Assembly (NCBI GenBank): GCA_030592655.1
Contig: JAUVIQ010000112.1
Coordinates: 1 to 9,535 of the forward strand
Reading direction: 5' to 3'
Length of the DNA stretch: 9,535 nt
Source: Planctomycetales bacterium
GTDB lineage: Bacteria; Planctomycetota; Phycisphaerae; SM23-33
A program made the position numbers and the translations under genes. The notes under the pieces are model-generated. The model saw nothing but the letters and a program-made list of their open reading frames with translations. It searched no databases and was not told the origin of the DNA. Positions 1 to 7,315 of the stretch are shown here, piece by piece; the first letter of the stretch is position 1, and each line of letters starts with the position of its first letter.

Positions 1-623
1 CATTTCACGGCTTCGCCAGGCGAATGGATTGGGACGTCGAATCTACAGGCAGGACGGACACGGGCGTGGCCGTTACGCTGATTCTCCGATCCGACGAGCA
101 GACGCAGCGACTTTGGCCCGGACTGTTCGAGTTGCGACATACCGTAACGGTGGCCAGGACGCTGACGATGGCGCTGGAGACCCGCAACATCGGCCCGGAG
201 GCGTTCACGATTACCGAGGCGCTGCACAGTTATTTCCGCGTCTCCGACGTGCGGAACGTGAAAATCCTGGGCCTGGAGAACGCCGAATACTTCGTTACCG
301 ACGAATACGAACGGCAGGGCGACGAACCAATCACTTTCTTGGCCGAGACCGACCGGAAGTACATCAATACGACGTCCACGTGTATCCTGGACGATCCGTC
401 AATGGACCGGAGAATCACCGTGGAGAAATCCGGCTCGGATTCGACGGTGGTGTGGAACCCGTGGATTACACGGGCGGCGGAAATGTCGGAATTCGGCGAC
501 GACGAATGGCCGGGGATGGTGTGCATCGAGACGGCCAACCTTCCCGGAAACGCCGTTACAGTTCCGCCCGGCGGCTCGCACGTCATGGAAGCCCGTATCA
601 CTTCGGACAGAACAGGTAAATAA
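1..623 (+). CDS. yeaD: D-hexose-6-phosphate mutarotase (aldose 1-epimerase family), 3' part
   Basis: The reading frame is open from base 3 and runs off the left edge, so the N-terminus is missing. The first visible residues read FHGFAR, which matches the P-x-H-G-F-A-R active-site motif of YeaD-type mutarotases; bases 1-2 (CA) fit a preceding Pro codon. Further family landmarks are ALHSYFRVSDV, with the second conserved His, VVWNPW, FGDDEWPGMVCIETAN, with the likely catalytic Glu at about 528-530, and a C-terminal PPGGSH strand. The enzyme would interconvert alpha and beta anomers of hexose 6-phosphates in the cytoplasm. About 207 residues are visible; the family is usually near 270-300, so roughly the last two thirds are present. 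The gene ends with TAA and is followed by repeat-rich spacer, so it is probably not co-transcribed with the pump genes, although no strong terminator is visible. The family call is firm. The true substrate cannot be read from sequence. Confidence 0.93.
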   Translation, partial: FHGFARRMDWDVESTGRTDTGVAVTLILRSDEQTQRLWPGLFELRHTVTVARTLTMALETRNIGPEAFTITEALHSYFRVSDVRNVKILGLENAEYFVTDEYERQGDEPITFLAETDRKYINTTSTCILDDPSMDRRITVEKSGSDSTVVWNPWITRAAEMSEFGDDEWPGMVCIETANLPGNAVTVPPGGSHVMEARITSDRTGK

Positions 624-643
624 TAAACCGACCGAATACGTAA

Positions 644-689
644 CACGGGCGTCCCCGGCTCGGTCGCCGTGGCGAACGGCTCGCCCGTG
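644..689. repeat. GC-rich inverted-repeat element with CACGGGCG ends
   Basis: The ends form an exact 8-bp inverted pair, CACGGGCG at 644-651 and CGCCCGTG at 682-689, around a GC-rich 30-nt interior containing CGGTCGCCGTGGCGAACGG. The same terminal octamer recurs in the two shorter elements at 718-774, so this looks like a longer member of the same dispersed family. It lies 20 bp after the mutarotase stop codon. Its function is unknown. It could fold as a hairpin in RNA but has no T run after it. Confidence 0.55.
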
Positions 690-717
690 CGAAAAAGCAG
701 GGAAAAACCACAGAATT

Positions 718-774
718 CACGGGCGAGACGCCCGTAGTACGTATAAAATTTACGGGCGAGACGCCCGTGGTACG
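718..774. repeat. Two direct copies of a 17-bp palindrome (ACGGGCGAGACGCCCGT)
   Basis: The 17-mer ACGGGCGAGACGCCCGT occurs at 719-735 and again at 752-768, with a 33-bp period. Each copy is a perfect 7-bp hairpin with an AGA loop, and each is followed by (A/G)GTACG. The second copy has a short T run at 776-780, so it could act as a weak plus-strand terminator for the upstream gene, but the stem is short. I recall this element type in planctomycete intergenic regions; a genome-wide count would confirm it. The minus-strand open frame across it encodes a repeated TGVSPVN peptide, which is a by-product of the repeat and not a gene. Confidence 0.75.
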
Positions 775-887
775 GTTTTTCAGGGGTCCCGGTTCCCCAG
801 GCCGATCTGAAAAAGTAGTAGTAGTTTGCATCATTCGAGTGTAGTTTTCGTTACTATAGTAGCGCGTCTTGGGCGAAGTTTTGAGGA

Positions 888-2252
888 ATGGTAACGAAAA
901 TGAAACCTCGGATATTATTTAACATAGCGATTTCGGTTGTGGTTCTTGCCGGGGCGGGTTTTGCCGTTCGGCTGATGATGGCGCACCGTCGTCAGCCTGA
1001 CCAACGCAAACGACAGAAACCAATACCGAAAGTCCTTGCCCCGAAAATCAAACCCCGGATGAACTACCGCGTCAGGATTGTCGATTACGGTAACGCCAGG
1101 GCGTACGTCCAGCCTTTGATTACCCCGCAGGTTAAGGGCGTCGTTGTCGCAAAGACCGACGATTTCCTCTCCGGTAAATACGTTCGCAAGGGACAGGTGC
1201 TCTTTCGCATCGACCCGACGGATTACACACTGTCTGTCCAGAGGGCCCGGAGTCGCATCGACCTGCTCAAGGCGCAACTTGCCAGGCTGGAACAGGAGCA
1301 AAAAAACCTCACCGAATCGAAAAAAATCGAAACCTCTCTGGTGAAACTCGCCGACGAGCAACTCCGGAGGGTCAAAAAACTTCTCGAAGCCGATGCCGGA
1401 AGCGAAAACGAAGTCGATATGGCCCGCGAAACGCTGCTGGGGCGGCAAAGGCAACTCCAGGGCATCGTCAGCCAGTTGGCGTTAATCGGTCCTCAGCGCA
1501 GGCAACTTACCGCGGAACTCGCTTCTGCCGATGTGGAGTTGGCCCAGGCCAAGGTCAATCTCGACCGATGCACAATCACAAGCCCTGTTACCGGGCGCGT
1601 GCTGAATTGCCGGGCCGAGATCGGGCAGTTGGTCCAGGCCGGCGGGAACTGCGGCGAAATCACCGGTAGCGACATTATGGAAGTGCCCGTCTCTGTTCCG
1701 GCGACCGAACTGAAGTGGCTTGACGAAGAGATGTTGAATATCTGCCGGTACGGTAACGTCGCACCCGGCGAGTCCGCACCTATCAAGGCGGTTGTGAAAT
1801 GGCAGCAGGACAAAAACGTTACCTGGTCGGGATGCCTCGGGCGCATCGAAGCCGGACTCGACGCCAAGACAAGAAAATCTACGCTTGTGATAATCGTGAA
1901 AAACCCGAAACCCGGAACCGGCCCGGAACTCAAAGTGAACTTTTTCTGCAAGGTTTCCATTGTCGGAAAGATAATACCACGTGTTTATGTGCTTCCGCGT
2001 GAAGCGATTCTTCCCGACAGTAGCGTGTATGTGGTCGTCGAAGGTCGGCTTCGGAAAAAAACGGTCAAGGTCTCGCGGTACACAGGCGGAAAGGCTTTAA
2101 TTCTTCCGGGCAACGGAATCAGCGACGGTGACCGCGTGGTAACAGGCTCTATCGCCCAGCCGGTAATCGGAATGAAAGTCAAGCCCGTCGGCAAGACGCC
2201 GAAAGCCTCGTCCGCAACGACAAAACCGGGAAAAGCGGCGCTCGCGTCATAG
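888..2252 (+). CDS. RND efflux periplasmic adaptor (membrane fusion protein, HlyD/AcrA family)
   Basis: This is a 454-residue adaptor that would bridge an inner-membrane RND permease to an outer-membrane channel. An N-terminal anchor or uncleaved signal lies at about residues 11-31, with no lipobox Cys. A half-lipoyl segment follows (GKYVRKGQVLFRIDPTDY, 97-114), then a long alpha-helical coiled-coil hairpin rich in Gln, Leu, Lys and Glu (about 112-228). The second half-lipoyl segment is TSPVTGRVLNCRAEIGQLV (231-249), and beta-barrel and membrane-proximal domains run to about 435. The C-terminal tail is Lys/Ala/Thr-rich. The start is uncertain. GAGGA at 883-887 abuts ATG 888, which is too close, and lies 12 nt before an in-frame ATG at 900, so a start at 900 (MKPRIL, 450 residues) is at least as likely. 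The stop codon overlaps the permease Shine-Dalgarno sequence, so the two genes are translationally adjacent. Substrate range cannot be inferred. Confidence 0.92.
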   Translation: MVTKMKPRILFNIAISVVVLAGAGFAVRLMMAHRRQPDQRKRQKPIPKVLAPKIKPRMNYRVRIVDYGNARAYVQPLITPQVKGVVVAKTDDFLSGKYVRKGQVLFRIDPTDYTLSVQRARSRIDLLKAQLARLEQEQKNLTESKKIETSLVKLADEQLRRVKKLLEADAGSENEVDMARETLLGRQRQLQGIVSQLALIGPQRRQLTAELASADVELAQAKVNLDRCTITSPVTGRVLNCRAEIGQLVQAGGNCGEITGSDIMEVPVSVPATELKWLDEEMLNICRYGNVAPGESAPIKAVVKWQQDKNVTWSGCLGRIEAGLDAKTRKSTLVIIVKNPKPGTGPELKVNFFCKVSIVGKIIPRVYVLPREAILPDSSVYVVVEGRLRKKTVKVSRYTGGKALILPGNGISDGDRVVTGSIAQPVIGMKVKPVGKTPKASSATTKPGKAALAS

Positions 2253-2256
2253 GAGG
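2251..2256 (+). promoter_or_regulatory. Strong ribosome binding site for the RND permease
   Basis: AGGAGG lies 7 nt before a GTG codon at 2264 and overlaps the adaptor stop codon TAG (2250-2252). It fixes the permease start at GTG rather than a later ATG and indicates tight coupling with the adaptor gene. Confidence 0.85.
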
Positions 2257-2263
2257 TTTATCT

Positions 2264-5200
2264 GTGAGTATAATCCGCCGAATGGTTCTGAATCCGGTGG
2301 CGGCGAATATGCTTATGCTGCTGATTCTCGGCGGCGGGCTGGCAGCGGCAATGATGGTCCCGCGCGAGTTGTTTCCCGAATTCGACGTGAATTATATAAC
2401 CGTTACGGTTCCATATCCCAGCGCGAGTCCGTCCGACGTCGAAAAGAGCATCTGCCTGAAAATAGAAGACGACCTCGCCGGACTGGACGGTATCAAGGAG
2501 ATTACCTCCACCAGCAGCGAAGGCGTCGGAACGGTCGCGCTGGAACTGAAAACCGGAGCCGACGTTCGCAAGGTGCTCGACGACGTAAAAAGCAAGGTGG
2601 ACAGTATCGACTTCGACAGCGACGAAGACCCGATTACCACGGAAATAACGATACGCAAGCACATTATTAACGTGGCTTTGGGCATCGGCGGAAACAAGAA
2701 AGGGCGTTTACCGGATATTTCGGAGGAGCATACCCTCAAAGAACTGGCTGAAGACATCCGAGATGAAATCAATGACCTTCCGGAAATCTCCCAGGTAACT
2801 ATCTTTGGCCTTCGGGACTATGAGATTGTTGTTGAGGTTCCCGAAGAATCACTTCGCCATTACGATCTTACGCTTGGGCAGATCGCCCGTGCGATTCGAC
2901 AAAGCAGTTTCGACCTTCCGGTCGGAAGCGTCAAAACCCGAAGTGGCGAACTTACCATCCGAATTGCCGCCCAGAAGGACACTGCCGAGGAGTATAAGAA
3001 GATCGTCCTGCTCTCCCAGCCCGACGGCGCGATCGTCCGCCTGGGCGATATCGCCAAAGTCAGCGAGGGTTTCGAGGACGTCGATGTCGGCGGACTGTTC
3101 AACGGTCGAAGCGCCGTCATGATCAGCGTCTATAAGACCAGCGACGAGGACAGTATCAAGATCGCCGAGGCGGTCCGCAGATATGTCGAACGAAAAAAAA
3201 AGCGAGCTTCCAGATGGTGTTACGCTGGACACATGGTCGGATTTATCCAAACCTATCCAGGACCGCCTCGACATGCTCGTTCGCAACGGCCTGTGGGGGC
3301 TGGTGCTGGTATTCCTTATTTTGTGGTTGTTCCTGAGCGCCCGTCTGTCGGTATGGGTGGCGATGGGTATCCCCGTTTCCCTTCTGGGGACGATTTTTGT
3401 GCTGCACATGTTCGGTCAGACGCTGAATATGATGAGCATGTTCGCGTTGATAATGGCGCTGGGGTTGATCGTCGATGACGCGATAGTCGTGGGCGAAAAT
3501 GTCTATTCCGGCGTGGAGCGAGGCGAGCTGCCACGTCTTGCCGCCGTTAACGGAACCCGTCGCGTGCTGATGCCGGTAATAGCGGCAGTGATGACAACGT
3601 GGCTGGCGTTCATGCCGATGCTGTTCATTCCGGGCGTCATGGGGAAATTCATTCAGGTCTTTCCGATCGTGGTGATGTTGGCTTTGGCGTTCTCGCTGAT
3701 CGAGTGCGTCCTGATACTCCCGCCTCACCTTGCTCACAGCCTGCGTGCGAGGCGGCGTCATCACGAACACGCCGGGCAGCCGACGCGCTGGGCCGAGGCG
3801 GTTCGCGCTCGAATCGATGGCGCTGTGCGGTGGTTCATCGACGTGCCGTTCATGCGGACCTATCGATTGGCCACCCGGTATCGCTACATGACCCTTGCTT
3901 TGGCCCTGAGTGTGCTGGCGCTTACTGTAAGCGCTCAGCAGGCGGGGTTTATTCCTTTCATTGCGTTCCCGAAGGACATTGACAGCGATATGATTCGCAA
4001 TCGCGTTACGCTTCAGACCGGTACGTCGTTCGAGCGGACCAAGGATGTCGCTCGCCAGGTAACCGACGCCGTCAAACGCATCAACGAGCAGGTTAAAGGC
4101 GAGGACGGCAAACCGATTATCCGGCACGTCTATTCGCTTCTGGGGCAGCACGGCAGGCAGAGCGGCAGAGGCTCGAAGGGGTCGCATCTCTGCCAGGTAA
4201 TAGTCGAACTCTCGCCAACCGAGTGCAGGGGGCGATCTTTTACCAGCGAACAGATAGTCCAGATGTGGCGGAAGAACACAGGTCCGATTCACGACGCCGT
4301 CAGTTACAAATTCGGTTCGTTTCGCGGTGGTCCCGGTGGGGCGGCATTTGAAATTCGCCTGATGGGTCCGAGCACCGATTTTCTCAGAGAACCCGCCAAA
4401 CATCTTGGAGACCGCCTCGGCGAATTCACCGGCGTCAGCGACATCAGCGACGACGCGGTTCCCGGAAATATGGAGATGAAAATCGTACGCCTCAAGCCGG
4501 GCGCTGAAAACCTCGGTATCACGCTTGACATGCTTTCAGCACAACTCCGCGACGCATTCTACGGTAACGAGAGCGTTAAAATTCAGCGTGGAAGGGACGA
4601 GATCAAAGTGATGGTTCGCTACCCCACCTCGCAACGACGGAGCCTCGGCGACGTCGAAAACATGCGTGTCCGAACCGCCGCCGGTGATGAAATACCTTTC
4701 GGTGTCGTGGCGGATGTCGTAATGGAACGCGGATACACCACGCTTCGGCGGGTCGGGCGAGACAGCGTGGTTACCGTCTCGGCGGACATCGACGAAAAAA
4801 CCGCAAACGCAAAAAAAATCCTGGATAAACTCTCAGAAGAAAACGGTTTCTTCGCGGAACTGGAGGAGGAGTATCCGGGACTGAAGATTGGAAAACTCGG
4901 TCAGAGTCAGCAGACGGCTGAAACGTTCGACGTCCTGCTGATATGGTTTCCGATAGCGATGATGGCGATTTATACGATACTGGCGGCGATGTTCCGTAGT
5001 TACATCCAGCCGATTATTATAATGATAGCGATTCCGTTCGGATTGGTCGGTGCGATCGCAGGGCACTGGGTGCTCGGATTCGACGTAACGCTGCTAAGCG
5101 TATTCGGAATGGTGGCATTGGCGGGAATTGTGGTCAACGATTCGCTGGTGCTGATTGACCGGATAAATCGCGGCGTTCGCGCCGGTGGGGGTGTATTCGC

Positions 5201-5495
5201 GTCGGTCGCCGAAGGTGCGCGGACACGCTTCAGGCCTATTCTACTCACTACAATCACCACCGTAGCAGGCATCACGCCGCTACTGTTCGAAAAGTCGTTC
5301 CAGGCGCAATTCCTCAAACCAATGGCTGTTTCACTCGCTTTCGGACTGATGTTCGCAACGGTGTTGACGCTGCTGGTAGTGCCGAGTTTGTACCTTATCG
5401 GAAACGACCTTCGCAGGGTGTTCCGCTGGCAGCGAACGGGCGTCTGGCCAAGCCCCGAAGACGTCGTAAAACGCGATGAACCGATGGAAGAATAG
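2264..5495 (+). CDS. RND efflux permease (AcrB/HAE1-like), interrupted by a frameshift
   Basis: This is an inner-membrane proton-driven pump of the AcrB/MMPL fold. As given, it is split into two frames: 2264-3478 (in register to about 3193) and the continuation, open through 3183 to 5495. Removing one A from the A9 run at 3193-3201 yields 1,076 residues, the normal family length. In that joined numbering there is TM1 at about 10-30 (NPVAANMLMLLILGG), a first periplasmic porter domain, and TM2-6 from about 335. The TM4 proton-relay pair is Asp404-Asp405 (GLIVDDAIVVGENV). TM7 is at about 541-559, followed by a second porter domain and TM8-12 from about 890. TM10 reads AGIVVNDSLVLID (Asn958-Asp959) where AcrB has its Lys940 region. 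Without correction, the first frame makes a 404-residue product lacking most membrane segments. The homopolymer break may be a sequencing error, a recent mutation, or a site rescued by slippage. The Met at 3183 is not a credible start because it has no ribosome binding site and lies inside the porter domain. Confidence 0.9.
3193..3201 (+). other. A9 homopolymer at the frameshift point of the RND permease
   Basis: Nine consecutive A residues follow CG. Upstream protein similarity reads in the frame of codons such as 3191-3193. The expected family sequence KKSELPDGVTLDTWSD continues only if eight A residues are counted. The break is therefore an extra base in, or right beside, this run. A9 runs are classic places for both sequencing indels and RNA polymerase slippage. 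Confidence 0.9.
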
Positions 5496-5546
5496 TAATT
5501 GGTAATTGGTAAAAAAACCGATGCTCTGTTACGAATTACGAATTAC
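5495..5546. repeat. AT-rich imperfect inverted repeat (GTAATTGGTAATTGG type)
   Basis: The left arm, 5495-5512, pairs with the right arm, 5529-5546, at 16 of 18 positions. Both mismatches are G opposite G, and the 16-nt loop includes A-rich sequence. Each arm is itself built from a repeated GTAATT unit of 7 bp. The left arm begins on the last base of the permease stop codon, and the right arm ends about 7 nt before the ribosome binding site (AAAAGGA, 5553-5559) of the next gene. It could fold in the mRNA between permease and kinase. There is no T run after it, so a terminator role is weak. It looks like a dispersed intergenic repeat. Confidence 0.7.
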
Positions 5547-5563
5547 CACTACAAAAGGATTTA

Positions 5564-6268
5564 ATGCCTGCTGAACTACATATCAGCGATGAATGGAAGG
5601 GGCCTCTCGCTGCTGCCGGGTTTGATACGTTTGACGCGGTGATGGGAAGTGTACAGGGGGAATGCGTCTCGTGGCATACGAGGGGGCAGACGTATCGCAT
5701 CGAACTGCCTGCCCTGAGGACCTCGAATGGGCCCGGCGGCGAGGTTGTATTCCTCAAGCGCGACACCTACACCAGCGTCAAGGACATCCTGACGGACCTG
5801 GTGAATCTGCGCCGCCCACTGGCTCCGTGTATTAATGAAATGCACGCCCTCGGTCTTGTCGCCGACCTGGGAATACCGGCTCCGGAGGTAATTGCCTGGG
5901 GCCGGCGTGGCCGGGCGTTGCTGCCCTGGCAGGCGGCGATTATAATGACGGAAATTCCGGGCGCAGCGATGTCCGAATTTCTCAAGACCGACCAGCCCAC
6001 CGACCGCCGACGGGTTGTGATGAACGCCGCCGGCGCTGTCGCCGCCAAACTATATCAAGCCGGTCTTTCCTGGCCTGATATGGTTCCGAAACACTTCATT
6101 ATTGACGGCGATACTGTCGGAATCCTCGACCTGGCGAGGATGCGAAAAACCCGCAGGCCTGCGGAAAGGTTCATGCCCAAACAGGTTCGTCGTTTCAGCG
6201 ACAGGCTCGACAAACGCGGCGGAAACGAAGACGACCTGAAAAATTTCCTCGACGCACTCAACATATAG
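5564..6268 (+). CDS. Kdo/WaaP (RfaP)-family lipopolysaccharide core kinase-like protein
   Basis: This 234-residue protein has the layout of the small kinase fold used by Kdo kinase and heptose kinase WaaP, which phosphorylate inner-core sugars of lipopolysaccharide at the cytoplasmic face. The likely ATP-binding Lys is Lys65 in VVFLKRDTY, and the partner Glu is Glu92 in INEMHAL. A hinge-like stretch is IIMTEIPGA (126-134). The catalytic-loop equivalent is SWPDMVPKHFI, with Asp172 and His177, and the metal-binding segment is ILDLARM with Asp189. The usual His/Arg just before the catalytic Asp is replaced by Trp-Pro (WPD), so the loop is unusual but the Asp is kept. The start is supported by AAAAGGA 4 nt upstream of ATG 5564. 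It lies 68 bp after the permease and 14 bp before queE. The family call rests on motif order, and the substrate is inferred. A distant protein-kinase-like role is the main alternative. Confidence 0.72.
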   Translation: MPAELHISDEWKGPLAAAGFDTFDAVMGSVQGECVSWHTRGQTYRIELPALRTSNGPGGEVVFLKRDTYTSVKDILTDLVNLRRPLAPCINEMHALGLVADLGIPAPEVIAWGRRGRALLPWQAAIIMTEIPGAAMSEFLKTDQPTDRRRVVMNAAGAVAAKLYQAGLSWPDMVPKHFIIDGDTVGILDLARMRKTRRPAERFMPKQVRRFSDRLDKRGGNEDDLKNFLDALNI

Positions 6269-6282
6269 TTACAATAACCATA

Positions 6283-6927
6283 ATGTATTCTCTGATTATC
6301 AATGAGATTTATCGCACGATTTCCGGCGAGGCCACTTCGGCCGGCAGGATATGCACAATCGTCCGCCTGACCGGATGTAACCTGCGATGCACGTGGTGCG
6401 ACACAGCCTACGCTTACACCGAAGGGCGGGAAATGGCTGTCGATGAAGTGCTTGCCGAAGTGCGTCGCCTCGACGCCGGGTTGGTGCTCGTAACCGGCGG
6501 TGAACCATTGGCCCAGGACGCAACGCCGGTGCTGCTGGAGAGGCTCTGCGACGACGGTTACGAAGTGCTGCTTGAGACTAACGGTTCGCTGGACATCAGC
6601 GGCGTGGACCGGCGCGTGACGCGATGTATGGATATTAAATGCCCCGGTTCCGGGCAGGGCGATTCGCTACGCAGGGCCAATCTCGATTGCCTGCGGGCGA
6701 GGGACGAGATAAAGTTTATCCTTGCCGACAGGATTGATTACGATTTCGCATGCGAACTTATCGAAAGTAGCGATTTGTCCTCGCGCTGCACGATATTTTT
6801 GACCCCGGCTGCCGGATTATTGACCCCGTCCGAACTGGCTGGGTGGATACTCGCCGACGGGCTGGACGTTCGCCTGGGGTTGCAGATTCACAAATACATC
6901 TGGCCCGAAGCCAAACGCGGAGTATGA
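6283..6927 (+). CDS. queE: 7-carboxy-7-deazaguanine synthase (radical SAM)
   Basis: QueE converts 6-carboxytetrahydropterin to 7-carboxy-7-deazaguanine, the ring-contracting step on the way to preQ0, queuosine and other 7-deazapurines. The 214-residue protein carries the radical SAM cluster motif CNLRCTWC (Cys32, Cys36, Cys39) followed by DTAY. It also has the SAM-binding TGGEP (71-75) and an N-terminal substrate region, NEIYRTISGEATSAGR, corresponding to the family pattern NEIFxSIQGEG. LLETNGS and CMDIKCPGSG match later family blocks, and the end LQIHKYIWPE is typical. Length is normal for the family. ATG 6283 gives the expected N-terminus, but no Shine-Dalgarno sequence is visible in the 14-nt AT-rich gap after the kinase gene. 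Translation probably depends on the preceding gene or on a non-SD mechanism. It is followed 3 nt later by queD. Confidence 0.95.
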   Translation: MYSLIINEIYRTISGEATSAGRICTIVRLTGCNLRCTWCDTAYAYTEGREMAVDEVLAEVRRLDAGLVLVTGGEPLAQDATPVLLERLCDDGYEVLLETNGSLDISGVDRRVTRCMDIKCPGSGQGDSLRRANLDCLRARDEIKFILADRIDYDFACELIESSDLSSRCTIFLTPAAGLLTPSELAGWILADGLDVRLGLQIHKYIWPEAKRGV

Positions 6928-6930
6928 ATA

Positions 6931-7293
6931 ATGCAAGCCGAATTGAGTAAGACATTTCGATTTGACGCTGCACATCGCCTGCCGAACGTCCCGGCCGGCC
7001 ATAAGTGCGCCGCGATGCACGGGCACGGGTATCGCGTTACGGTTGTCGTCGCGGGCGAGGTGGACCCTAATACCGGATGGGTAATGGATTTCGGAAAGAT
7101 AAAAGGCGCTGTCGAACCGTTGATAAAACAACTCGATCACACCACGCTGAACGAAATCCCAGGCCTGGAGAACCCGACCAGCGAAATGCTTGCCAAGTGG
7201 TTCTGGGACCGCATCGCGCCGGACCTTCCGGAACTGTCAGCCGTAACTGTCGCCGAATCCGACACTTCACTCTGCACTTATCGCGGTCGTTAG
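6931..7293 (+). CDS. queD: 6-carboxy-5,6,7,8-tetrahydropterin synthase (QueD)
   Basis: QueD makes the substrate of QueE from 7,8-dihydroneopterin triphosphate, so the two adjacent genes encode consecutive steps. The 120-residue protein has the zinc ligands His15 (FDAAHRL), His30 and His32 (MHGHGY), the catalytic Cys26 in GHKCAAMHGHGY, and the acid-base pair Asp69-His70 (QLDHTTLNE). The NPTSE motif is at 81-85 and the substrate-anchoring Glu109 is in VAESD. Length and motif order fit bacterial QueD rather than eukaryotic-type pyruvoyl-tetrahydropterin synthase. GGAG at 6919-6922, inside the queE tail, is 8 nt before the ATG and supports this start. The queE stop codon is only 3 nt upstream, indicating coupled expression. 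Confidence 0.96.
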   Translation: MQAELSKTFRFDAAHRLPNVPAGHKCAAMHGHGYRVTVVVAGEVDPNTGWVMDFGKIKGAVEPLIKQLDHTTLNEIPGLENPTSEMLAKWFWDRIAPDLPELSAVTVAESDTSLCTYRGR

Positions 7294-7300
7294 AGCAATG

Positions 7301-7307
7301 AAAGGAG
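7301..7307 (+). promoter_or_regulatory. Ribosome binding site that selects the start of the GyrI-like gene
   Basis: AAAGGAG lies inside the longest open frame (ATG 7298), which cannot be its own start. It is 2 nt before ATG 7310 and 8 nt before ATG 7316. The last spacing is the normal one, so the protein most likely starts at 7316 as MDVRIESRKP. Confidence 0.8.
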
Positions 7308-7315
7308 TAATGAAG

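Noticed and set aside
598..834. Minus-strand 78-codon frame with a repeated TGVSPVN peptide
   Set aside because: It is produced by the two copies of the 17-bp palindrome and has no family similarity or ribosome binding site. It is repeat translation, not a gene.
826..857. Candidate sigma70 promoter before the adaptor gene (TTGCAT ... TACTAT)
   Set aside because: The spacing is 20 nt, longer than the usual 16-18, and both hexamers are imperfect. A promoter is expected in this spacer but I cannot place it reliably.
3243..4403. Long minus-strand open frame (386 codons) under the permease
   Set aside because: It is antisense to strongly recognisable RND sequence. Its His/Arg/Gln-rich composition is typical of a shadow frame in GC-rich coding DNA.
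3183..5495. Independent gene starting at ATG 3183
   Set aside because: The start lies in the middle of the first RND porter domain with no ribosome binding site. The protein continues the upstream frame after a one-base correction.
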